Assembly: GCA_937928585.1 (NCBI GenBank)
Contig: CALEZK010000640.1
Span: forward strand, 1 to 6,687
Source of the DNA: an uncultured bacterium
GTDB lineage: Bacteria > Hydrogenedentota > Hydrogenedentia > Hydrogenedentales > SLHB01
DNA length: 6,687 nucleotides
Reading direction: 5' to 3'
The translations under genes and the position numbers were made by a program. Below, piece by piece: positions 1 to 5,420 of this stretch (position 1 is its first letter; the number at the start of each line of letters is the position of its first letter). The notes beneath the pieces were generated by a model. The model did not search any database. It was not told where the DNA came from and saw nothing but the letters and a program-made list of their open reading frames with translations.

Positions 1-1779
1 GATGTAGGGGCCCGTAACCATTTCCTTGTCCCCCATGCCGGGGCCGACCATGGGATACACGTGTGCATCCTGATCGATCATGACTTCCAGGAACGCGGGG
101 CCTTTGAACTTCACGAAGCGTTCGAGGGTTTCGCGCACCTTGTCTTTTTCGCTCAGGCGCTCGGCGAACTCGAAACCGTCGGACTGCGCGCACTTCACGA
201 AATCTTTCCGATGGAGCGACTTGTCGCTACCCGACAGACGGTTCTCGTAGTACGTTTTCTGCCACTGACGGACCATGCCATCGCCGAGATTGTTCAGGAG
301 CAGGATTTTGACCGGGCAATCATAGGTAGTCGCCGTTTCCAGCTCGCCGAGGTTCATGCGGAGGCTGCCATCGCCATCGACGTCAATGACGATTACATCC
401 GGGCGGGCGAACTGCGCGCCAATGGCCGCCGGAAGGCCGAAGCCCATGGTGCCCATGCTGCCCGAGGTAAGCCAGTAGCGCGGCTCCTGGAAGTCGAAGA
501 ACTGGGCGGCCCACATCTGGTGTTGGCCAACGCCGGTCGCGACGATTGCCGCGCCTTTGGTGATCGAGTTCAGCACTTCGATGACGTATTGCGGCTGAAT
601 CAGATCGGTGTCTTTGTTATAGCTCATCGCATGATCTTTGCGGAGCTTCGAGACGTGGTCGAGCCACGGCTTGTAGTCCTTGCGGAACTTCAGTTTCTTT
701 CCTGCTTCGCAGAGATCTTTCAGCGTCTGGCCGGCATCGCCCGCGTGCGACCAGGTGAAGGCCTTCACTTTTCCGAGCTCCGCGGCATCGATATCGATAT
801 GCGTGATGTAGCGGGCCTTTGGGGCGAATTCCTTCACCTTGCCCGCGACACGATCGTCGAATCGCGACCCAACGGCGATGAGCATGTCGCAATCTTCGAC
901 GGCATAGTTTGCGTATGCAGCGCCGTGCATGCCGAGCATGTGCAACGAGAGCTCGTTGGTCGTGTCAATGCCACCGATGCCCATGAGCGTGGTGACAACG
1001 GGAATCTGGAAAGTGCTGGCGAATTCGCGGAGCTCGTTCGCCGCATTGCCGTTGATAACACCGCCGCCGGCATAGATTAAGGGGCGATCGGAATTCGACA
1101 ACTGTTTGAAGAACGAAGTGGCCTGATCCGCGTTGATTCGGGATGCAGTCGATTTGGCGAGGCGCTTCTCGAACCCACGGAACTTCAAGAGGCCTTCGCC
1201 TTTGAATTCGCCCTGGTGCAACTGAACGTCTTTCGGCAGATCGATAACGACAGGGCCGGGCCTGCCCGTTCGCGCGATTTGGAACGCGGTGCGAATCGTT
1301 TCTTCGATTTCGTTTTCATTCTTCAGGAGAAACACATGCTTCGCGCATGCGCTCATGATGTTGAATACGGGCGCTTCCTGAAACGCATCCGAGCCGATGG
1401 CTGCGCGCGGAACCTGGCCGCAAATCAACACGACGGGGATCGAGTCGGCCATGCAATCGCGAATCGGCGTGACGCAATTCGTCGCGCCGGGGCCGGAGGT
1501 GACGACGAACACGCCGACCTTACCGCTGGCGCGCGCGTAGCCTGCGGCCATGAAGCCCGCGCCCTGCTCGTTCGCGGGAACAATAAGGCGGATGTGCTCG
1601 TTCTTCGCGCGGTTCTCGTTGTATTTGAAGATGGCGTCATACGTGGGGAGGATCGCTCCGCCACTGTAACCGAACACGGTGTCCACGCCCTCGTCCGCAA
1701 GCACCTGTACGACCATTTCCGCGCCTGACATGGTAACGCCGGCCTTGGGGTGCTTATTGGGCGATTTCACAGTAGCCAT
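1..1779 (-). CDS. ilvB: Acetolactate (acetohydroxyacid) synthase catalytic subunit, 3' end cut by window edge
   Basis: This ThDP- and FAD-dependent enzyme condenses two pyruvates to 2-acetolactate, or pyruvate with 2-ketobutyrate, the first common step of valine, leucine and isoleucine synthesis in the cytoplasm. I translated 593 uninterrupted codons from ATG at 1779 to the window edge with no stop. Family enzymes are about 560-600 residues and the reading ends in the usual C-terminal YPMVGPG region (575-581), so only a few residues should be missing. The N-terminal ThDP domain (about 15-185) has GYSGGAILP, the catalytic Glu71 in NEQGAG, VTSGPGATN and DAFQEA. The middle domain (about 205-345) has GSRFDDRV. 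The C-terminal domain (about 395-570) has GQHQMW, GTMGFGLPAA and the ThDP/Mg motif GDGS (469-472) followed 24 residues later by NN (496-497), then GMVRQWQ. The start is supported by AAGGAGAAGG just upstream. Met17 is an alternative start without a good ribosome site. No regulatory subunit (ilvN) is in view; it could lie past the left edge. Confidence 0.95.
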   Translation of the reverse strand, partial: MATVKSPNKHPKAGVTMSGAEMVVQVLADEGVDTVFGYSGGAILPTYDAIFKYNENRAKNEHIRLIVPANEQGAGFMAAGYARASGKVGVFVVTSGPGATNCVTPIRDCMADSIPVVLICGQVPRAAIGSDAFQEAPVFNIMSACAKHVFLLKNENEIEETIRTAFQIARTGRPGPVVIDLPKDVQLHQGEFKGEGLLKFRGFEKRLAKSTASRINADQATSFFKQLSNSDRPLIYAGGGVINGNAANELREFASTFQIPVVTTLMGIGGIDTTNELSLHMLGMHGAAYANYAVEDCDMLIAVGSRFDDRVAGKVKEFAPKARYITHIDIDAAELGKVKAFTWSHAGDAGQTLKDLCEAGKKLKFRKDYKPWLDHVSKLRKDHAMSYNKDTDLIQPQYVIEVLNSITKGAAIVATGVGQHQMWAAQFFDFQEPRYWLTSGSMGTMGFGLPAAIGAQFARPDVIVIDVDGDGSLRMNLGELETATTYDCPVKILLLNNLGDGMVRQWQKTYYENRLSGSDKSLHRKDFVKCAQSDGFEFAERLSEKDKVRETLERFVKFKGPAFLEVMIDQDAHVYPMVGPGMGDKEMVTGPYI

Positions 1780-1832
1780 GATTTCCTTCTCCTTGGTGAC
1801 GCGGATTCGTTAACGCTCCCACGTCTATGCGT

Positions 1833-1838
1833 ATTGTA
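1833..1838 (-). promoter_or_regulatory. Weak -10 candidate for ilvB
   Basis: On the minus strand TACAAT matches the sigma70 -10 consensus at five of six positions and lies about 53 bases upstream of the ilvB start codon. The hexamer 17 bases upstream of it is CCCGGC, which is not a recognisable -35, and there is no extended TG. This is therefore only a candidate. I see no leader peptide rich in Ile, Leu or Val codons and no clear attenuator in the leader between it and the gene. Confidence 0.28.
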
Positions 1839-1903
1839 CCGAGGTTTGGATAGGCGCCGGGAGAAAACTTCGGCCCGGGGAACCCCTCCAAAATCACTTA
1901 AAC

Positions 1904-1942
1904 AAAAAAACGGAGCGCATCGGGTTTGCCGAGCGCTCCGTT
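1904..1942 (-). terminator. Intrinsic terminator of rpsA
   Basis: Read on the minus strand, this begins 23 bases after the rpsA stop codon. A 10-bp perfect outer stem (AACGGAGCGC, 1909-1918, with GCGCTCCGTT, 1933-1942) continues through a single bulged base (1919) into a 4-bp inner stem (1920-1923 with 1929-1932) and a 5-base loop (1924-1928). The hairpin is followed immediately by a run of seven T residues (complement of 1904-1910). This is a textbook Rho-independent terminator in the right place and orientation. It separates rpsA transcription from ilvB, which starts at 1779 on the same strand. Confidence 0.92.
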
Positions 1943-1965
1943 GTCGTACGATCTCGTTTGCTCGA

Positions 1966-3702
1966 CTACGACTGTTCCGGCTCGCTCGGCGCTACTTGTA
2001 CGTTTTCCAACGCCGCGCCTACTACGTCACCGAAACTTACGTTTTCCTTCGAGCCGCTGGAGGCGTAGCCCGCCGTTACGGCATCTTCCTGGTCCTTCTG
2101 GTACTCGCGAAGGCTCAGACCGATCTTCCGCTCGTTGGAATCCACGCTGATCACTTTCGCCCAGACCTTGTCGCCAACGGACAAGACTTCTTCGGGTTTC
2201 TGGACGCGCTCTTTCGACAATTCGCTGACGTGGATTAGGCCTTCGATGCCGTTCTCCAGGCGGGCGAATGCGCCGAAGCTGACGAGTTTGGCGATTTCGG
2301 CCTGCAAGTGCGAGCCAATTGGATGGGCATCAATGACTTCCTGCCACGGATCCTTTTCAAGCTGCTTGAGGCCGACGCTGATCTTCTCGTTCTGCGGATC
2401 GATGCTGAGGACTTTGACGTCCAACACCTGATCTTTTGTAAGCGCTTCGTTCGGATGCGAGACTTTCTTCGTCCACGAAATATCGCTGACGTGAAGGAGC
2501 GCATCGATACCTTCTTCGATCTCGACGAACGCGCCGTAATCGGTGAGGTTGCGGACAGTGCCCTTGACGACCGAGCCGATTGGGTAGCGGCCTTCGATTT
2601 CGCGCCACGGGTTCGGGCGCGTCTGCTTGAGGCCGAGGGCGATTTTCTCCGCCTGCGGATCCACGCTGAGCACCATGACATCGACTTGTTCGTCGAGCTG
2701 CAATACTTCGTTGGGATGACGCACGCGGCGCGTCCAGCTCATTTCGCTGACGTGCACCATGCCTTCGATGCCGTCTTCAAGCTGCACGAACGCGCCGTAG
2801 TCGGTCATGCTGACAACCTTGCCGCGGATGACGCCACCAACGATATAGCGGGAGGACGCCGTTTTCCACGGGTTGTCGCTCTTCTGTTTGAGACCGAGGC
2901 TGATGCGCTCGGATTGCGGGTCGAAACTGAGCACCATGACTTCGATGCGCTGACCCACGGAAACCACCTGCGACGGGTGCTTCACGCGGCCCCAGGACAT
3001 GTCGGTGACGTGCAAGAGGCCATCGATACCGCCGACGTCTACGAACGCACCGAAATCGGTGATGTTCTTGACTTCGCCGGGAATGACCTTGCCGATTTCG
3101 ATGGTCGAGAGCAGTTTGCTCTTTTCACCTGCGCGCTGCTCTTCGAGGAGCTTGCGGCGGCTGACCACCACGTTGCGGCGGCGCTTCGTGAGCTTGATGA
3201 TTTTGAGTTCCATCGTCTGGCCGAGGTAACGGTCCAGATCGCTGGTCGGGCGCCAGGTAAGCTGGCTTGCCGGCATGAACGCGTCAATGCCGATATCCAC
3301 CTTCAGGCCACCCTTGACGCGACGCACGATACGGCCTTCGATGACGCCGTCGTCTTCGTAGATCTTCTGGATGTGCGTCCAGTTCTTAATCTTGTCAGCC
3401 TTGATCTTCGACAACACGGGCATGCCGTCGTCGTCTTCAGGCTCCTCAATAAAGATATCGAATTCGGAGCCAATCTCTATCGCTGAGCGATCGGGGAATT
3501 CGTCGATGGGAATCGACCCCTCGCTCTTGTAGCCGATGTCGACAAGCACGAAATCGTCGGTCAGACCGACGATGCGACCACGCACCACTTCGCCTTCTTT
3601 GAAGTTTTGCATGGTTTGGTCATACAGCGCCTCCATCTCTTCCATCGAGAATTCGACGTCTGTCCCGTCAATGACGGATGTGTTTTTGGTTGCCTCAGAC
3701 AT
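1966..3702 (-). CDS. rpsA: 30S ribosomal protein S1 (six S1 RNA-binding domains)
   Basis: S1 binds single-stranded mRNA on the 30S subunit and helps initiation on structured or weak-ribosome-site messages. The 578-residue product is close to the 557 residues of the E. coli protein and shows six S1/OB-fold repeats at about 36-101, 117-184, 204-272, 289-359, 376-446 and 463-532. Domains 1 and 2 are the divergent ribosome-binding type; domain 2 has the IDAFMPASQL strand-loop. Domains 3-6 carry the RNA-binding signature (TDFGAFVDV, TDYGAFVQL, TDYGAFVEI, SFGAFARL, each followed by GLLHV/GMVHV/ALLHV/GLIHV-type strands) and NPW/DPW linkers (277-279, 364-366, 451-453). The acidic N-terminus (1-30) and low-complexity C-terminal tail (after about 535, ending SEPEQS) flank the repeats. 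The start at 3702 is chosen because the S1 fold begins soon after and AAGGAGG lies upstream, at an unusually long spacing discussed separately. The gene ends at a strong terminator and is probably monocistronic. Confidence 0.97.
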   Translation of the reverse strand: MSEATKNTSVIDGTDVEFSMEEMEALYDQTMQNFKEGEVVRGRIVGLTDDFVLVDIGYKSEGSIPIDEFPDRSAIEIGSEFDIFIEEPEDDDGMPVLSKIKADKIKNWTHIQKIYEDDGVIEGRIVRRVKGGLKVDIGIDAFMPASQLTWRPTSDLDRYLGQTMELKIIKLTKRRRNVVVSRRKLLEEQRAGEKSKLLSTIEIGKVIPGEVKNITDFGAFVDVGGIDGLLHVTDMSWGRVKHPSQVVSVGQRIEVMVLSFDPQSERISLGLKQKSDNPWKTASSRYIVGGVIRGKVVSMTDYGAFVQLEDGIEGMVHVSEMSWTRRVRHPNEVLQLDEQVDVMVLSVDPQAEKIALGLKQTRPNPWREIEGRYPIGSVVKGTVRNLTDYGAFVEIEEGIDALLHVSDISWTKKVSHPNEALTKDQVLDVKVLSIDPQNEKISVGLKQLEKDPWQEVIDAHPIGSHLQAEIAKLVSFGAFARLENGIEGLIHVSELSKERVQKPEEVLSVGDKVWAKVISVDSNERKIGLSLREYQKDQEDAVTAGYASSGSKENVSFGDVVGAALENVQVAPSEPEQS

Positions 3703-3724
3703 AGTTCTTCTTAAGAACCTCCTT
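3703..3724 (-). promoter_or_regulatory. rpsA ribosome-binding region with hairpin in the spacer
   Basis: On the minus strand a full Shine-Dalgarno sequence, AAGGAGG (complement of 3718-3724), is separated from the rpsA ATG by 15 bases, longer than the usual 5-9. The spacer and the last G of the SD form an inverted repeat: GTTCTT and AAGAAC with an AAG loop (6 bp, complement of 3704-3718). If folded, it would bring the SD close to the start codon. Alternatively the closer AAGAAG, five bases before ATG, is a weak SD and the strong one is off-register. The stem is AU-rich and may be marginally stable. Confidence 0.6.
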
Positions 3725-3761
3725 CATGGGAAATCTCTGCCTGTTTCCAGACAGACAGGAT

Positions 3762-3791
3762 ACCTTAGCATTAATTTGACATGACAGTCAA
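3762..3791 (-). promoter_or_regulatory. Candidate sigma70-type promoter of rpsA
   Basis: On the minus strand TTGACT (complement of 3786-3791; five of six to TTGACA) is followed after 18 bases by TAAGGT (complement of 3762-3767). The latter matches TATAAT only at positions 1, 2 and 6 but is preceded by TGC, an extended -10 arrangement. Transcription from here would give a leader of roughly 50-55 bases. The -35 lies in the tail of the upstream gene's terminator. The imperfect -10 makes this tentative. Confidence 0.4.
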
Positions 3792-3833
3792 ATAAGAATT
3801 CCGCGACATCGCGCTGGGCGACGTCGCGGAATT
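3787..3833 (-). terminator. Hairpin terminator after the ThuA-like gene
   Basis: An 11-bp perfect inverted repeat (AATTCCGCGAC, 3797-3807, with GTCGCGGAATT, 3823-3833) continues past one A-C mismatch into a 4-bp inner stem (3809-3812 with 3818-3821) and a 5-base loop. It starts 33 bases after the stop of the ThuA-like gene. On the minus strand the stem is followed by CTTATTTG, a T-rich but interrupted tail, whereas on the plus strand the following bases are G-rich with no T run. It therefore fits a minus-strand intrinsic terminator of moderate strength. Confidence 0.65.
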
Positions 3834-3866
3834 GGCTGGGTCTTGATGGAAAAATGGTCGTTAACG

Positions 3867-4754
3867 CTACTTTTTCTTCTCGTCGAGGTTGGCCTTCATT
3901 TCCTCGTCTGTCGGAGTCTTGGTGGTGACGCCTTCTGCTGGGACTTCGACTTTTGCGCACCAAGCAATAGCGTTCAGCATGATTTTACGGAAGTTGTCAT
4001 CTTTCCAGTTGCGGTGAAAGTGGCCGCCGGTGAATCCGAAGCCGCGCCCGCCGTCGGGACGTTCGATGGCCCAGGCGACGTGTTGGGGCTCGCCCTTTGC
4101 GATGGCTTCGCGCACATGCGGGTTGCCGCTGTGGGGGCCGTCGGGCCGGGTGAGGGTGTCCGGGCCGGGCATGGCGGTCAGGATGGGGGTGACGTTCTTC
4201 ATGCCCTCCGGGAAGCGCATGTGATAATACCATTCGTCGTTAATTGTAAACGGTGTAACCCCTTGAGTAATAGGGTGTTTCGGCAATTTATCGAAGGTTG
4301 CGTCCCAATGCGGGTTGACGGACCAATTCTTTTCGAAATAGCCACCGATCCATTGTAGGAACTTCTGCCGACTGGCGTCTGACTCAACTTCCACGCCGTA
4401 GTGGACGCAGACCAAGCCAACCCCTTTATCCATAAGGCTTTGGGTGAAATCAAGGTGTTGGTTGACGTAGTGACCCGCGCCCCCGTCGCAGTACATGACG
4501 ACTGCGGAGACGCCGTCGAAAAGCTTTTCGTCCTTGGGCCATCCGTAGTAGGTGACTTCGGCATCCACCTGGGGCAGGCCTTCCTCGAGTTTGTTGGCAA
4601 GCAGCATGCAGCCGGCGCGGTGTTCGTGGTCACCGGGGGCGTGGCTGGGCGAACCTGCGATGAACAGGACCTTGGTCTTGCCTTCGGCTGCGAAGGCCGG
4701 TGTGGCCGCAGCGGCGGCGCATACGATGGCAGCGGTCAGTGCGCGAAATGTCAT
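3867..4754 (-). CDS. Secreted ThuA-like domain protein
   Basis: This 295-residue protein belongs to the ThuA-like (trehalose utilisation, class I glutamine-amidotransferase-like fold) family. Its exact reaction is not settled; rhizobial ThuA acts with a dehydrogenase in trehalose oxidation. The N-terminus is a Sec signal peptide: basic MTFR, an alanine-rich hydrophobic core and a TPAFA-A cleavage site near residues 22-23, so it should be periplasmic or extracellular. The mature fold follows: KVLFIAG (28-34), the SHAPGDHEHRAG motif (37-48), VVMYCDGGAGH (85-95), GLVCVHYGVEV (113-123), a WYYHMRF segment (175-181), and the conserved GFGFTGGHFHRNW (238-250) leading to NAIAWCAKVEVP (261-272). The last 20 or so residues are charged and end in DEKKK. 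The start is supported by AAAGGT about nine bases before ATG. It has its own strong promoter upstream and a hairpin terminator downstream, so it is probably a single-gene unit although it follows the thioesterase on the same strand. Family assignment is firm, substrate is unknown. Confidence 0.87.
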   Translation of the reverse strand: MTFRALTAAIVCAAAAATPAFAAEGKTKVLFIAGSPSHAPGDHEHRAGCMLLANKLEEGLPQVDAEVTYYGWPKDEKLFDGVSAVVMYCDGGAGHYVNQHLDFTQSLMDKGVGLVCVHYGVEVESDASRQKFLQWIGGYFEKNWSVNPHWDATFDKLPKHPITQGVTPFTINDEWYYHMRFPEGMKNVTPILTAMPGPDTLTRPDGPHSGNPHVREAIAKGEPQHVAWAIERPDGGRGFGFTGGHFHRNWKDDNFRKIMLNAIAWCAKVEVPAEGVTTKTPTDEEMKANLDEKKK

Positions 4755-4793
4755 GATCGGTTACCTTTGGTTGTTTTTCGCTGGGAAGTGCTC

Positions 4794-4822
4794 ATTCTAG
4801 GGCGGCGCGGGTTTCCTGTCAA
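4794..4822 (-). promoter_or_regulatory. Near-consensus sigma70 promoter for the ThuA-like gene
   Basis: On the minus strand a perfect -35 hexamer TTGACA (complement of 4817-4822) is separated by exactly 17 bases from TAGAAT (complement of 4794-4799), five of six matches to TATAAT. Initiation about seven bases further on, near 4787, would give a leader of about 33 bases before the ATG at 4754. The promoter begins only about 10 bases after the thioesterase stop codon, so it fits the short gap exactly. This is the strongest promoter I see in the window. Confidence 0.8.
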
Positions 4823-4832
4823 CGCGGGCCTC

Positions 4833-5228
4833 TCAGGATATGTAGTAGGTGCCGGTGGCCTTTGCGATGATCCGGGTGCCATCGGTTATTTCAGATTCGA
4901 GAAAGATGATGCGCTTTCCGCGCTGAGAGATGACGGTGGTGCAGAAGACGTCCCCCGCGGAGACCGGCTTGAAATATGAAATCTTGATCTCAAGCGTCGA
5001 AAAGCGTTGTCCTTCTTCCAAGAGTGGAAGCAGGGCTATCGCCATACCGGTGTCTGCGAGGGTGAAGGGTACTGAACCGTGGAGGATACCGCCGGGGTTG
5101 TGCATTTTGGGTGATACGGTGACTTTGCAAACTGACCGGCCGGGGGCGACCTCCGTGAAGGTGAGCCCGATTAGTCCAGGGAAGTGGGTTTCCATTAGCA
5201 CATTGGCGCTTTCGAGCGTTACGTCCAT
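4833..5228 (-). CDS. PaaI-family hotdog-fold acyl-CoA thioesterase
   Basis: This small cytoplasmic protein should hydrolyse an acyl- or aryl-CoA thioester; the substrate cannot be read from sequence. At 131 residues it is close to E. coli PaaI (about 140). The core hotdog signature is present: HNPGGILHGS (43-52) before the long central helix, with LADTGMAIAL (57-66) matching the SLADTAFAYA segment of PaaI, so Asp59 corresponds to the catalytic aspartate. The sheet strands follow at STLEIKISYFKPV (77-89), GDVFCTTVI (92-100) and RIIFLESEI (106-114), and the C-terminal ATGTYYI is typical. The second Gly of the common HGG is Ser here. The start has an excellent ribosome site (AAAGGAGG, about four bases before ATG). 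No terminator is visible after its stop, so some read-through into the ThuA-like gene is possible. A menaquinone-type DHNA-CoA thioesterase is an alternative reading, with no supporting neighbours. Confidence 0.86.
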   Translation of the reverse strand: MDVTLESANVLMETHFPGLIGLTFTEVAPGRSVCKVTVSPKMHNPGGILHGSVPFTLADTGMAIALLPLLEEGQRFSTLEIKISYFKPVSAGDVFCTTVISQRGKRIIFLESEITDGTRIIAKATGTYYIS

Positions 5229-5257
5229 GCTGCCTCCTTTGGCGCTTCGGCCGGTGC

Positions 5258-5263
5258 ATCATA
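5258..5263 (-). promoter_or_regulatory. Weak -10 candidate for the thioesterase gene
   Basis: TATGAT on the minus strand (five of six to TATAAT) lies about 30 bases upstream of the thioesterase ATG. At 17-19 bases upstream there is no clear -35 (GGTGTT, AGGTGT or CAGGTG). A promoter for this gene must lie in the divergent gap, and this is the best hexamer in it for the minus strand, but the evidence is thin. Confidence 0.3.
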
Positions 5264-5344
5264 CGCAAATTCGAGCCGGGAACACCTGCAGGCGCGCCAG
5301 CAGTGAAGATGTTTTTTGCACTGTGCCTTTGCCGTGGGGCATGT

Positions 5345-5352
5345 GCTATTCT
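5345..5352 (+). promoter_or_regulatory. Weak extended -10 candidate for the oxidoreductase gene
   Basis: The plus strand has GCTATTCT, preceded by T, giving TGC-TATTCT, an extended -10 with four of six core matches at 5347-5352. The hexamer 17 bases upstream is TGCCTT, a poor -35. Initiation here would give a leader of about 60 bases before the ATG at 5421. The leader also contains a small CAGTT/AACTG inverted repeat (5386-5399) just before the ribosome site. Confidence 0.3.
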
Positions 5353-5420
5353 GCGGAGATTCACTGGGTGTGCGATTCCAATAGTCAGTTTTTCAACTGG
5401 GAAATACGCAGGAGGGTTCT

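Noticed and set aside
61..1080. Long plus-strand open frame of 339 codons
   Set aside because: It lies wholly antisense to ilvB, whose minus-strand translation shows all AHAS motifs. The plus product has no recognisable domain, and such antisense frames are common in GC-rich coding DNA.
1871..1886. GC-rich GGGGAACCCC and CCCGGG palindromes upstream of ilvB, considered as an attenuator
   Set aside because: The loop of the first is too small to fold, they lie upstream of the only plausible ilvB -10, and no leader peptide with branched-chain codons is present.
2308..3486. Plus-strand open frame of 392 codons opposite rpsA
   Set aside because: It is the mirror of the S1 repeats: its own apparent repeats are simply the antisense of the S1 domains. 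There is no ribosome site or family resemblance.
1966..3702. Tandem near-identical domains 3-5 of S1, considered as a recent DNA repeat expansion
   Set aside because: The similarity is at protein level and is the normal repeat architecture of bacterial S1. Six domains is the standard count for many phyla.
3695..3727. Ten-codon upstream ORF (MKEVLKKNYV) overlapping the rpsA start out of frame
   Set aside because: It has no Shine-Dalgarno sequence of its own. Its codons are the rpsA SD and spacer, so it most likely arises by chance from the ATG just before the SD.
4805..4829. Repeated CGCGGG around the ThuA promoter, considered as a thioesterase terminator
   Set aside because: The two copies are direct, not inverted, so they cannot form a stem, and there is no T run.
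5285..5298. Overlapping 8-base palindromes CCTGCAGG and GGCGCGCC, resembling an artificial cloning junction
   Set aside because: It lies in a natural-looking divergent intergenic region with genes of matching style on both sides and no vector sequence. GC-rich palindromes of this kind occur by chance.
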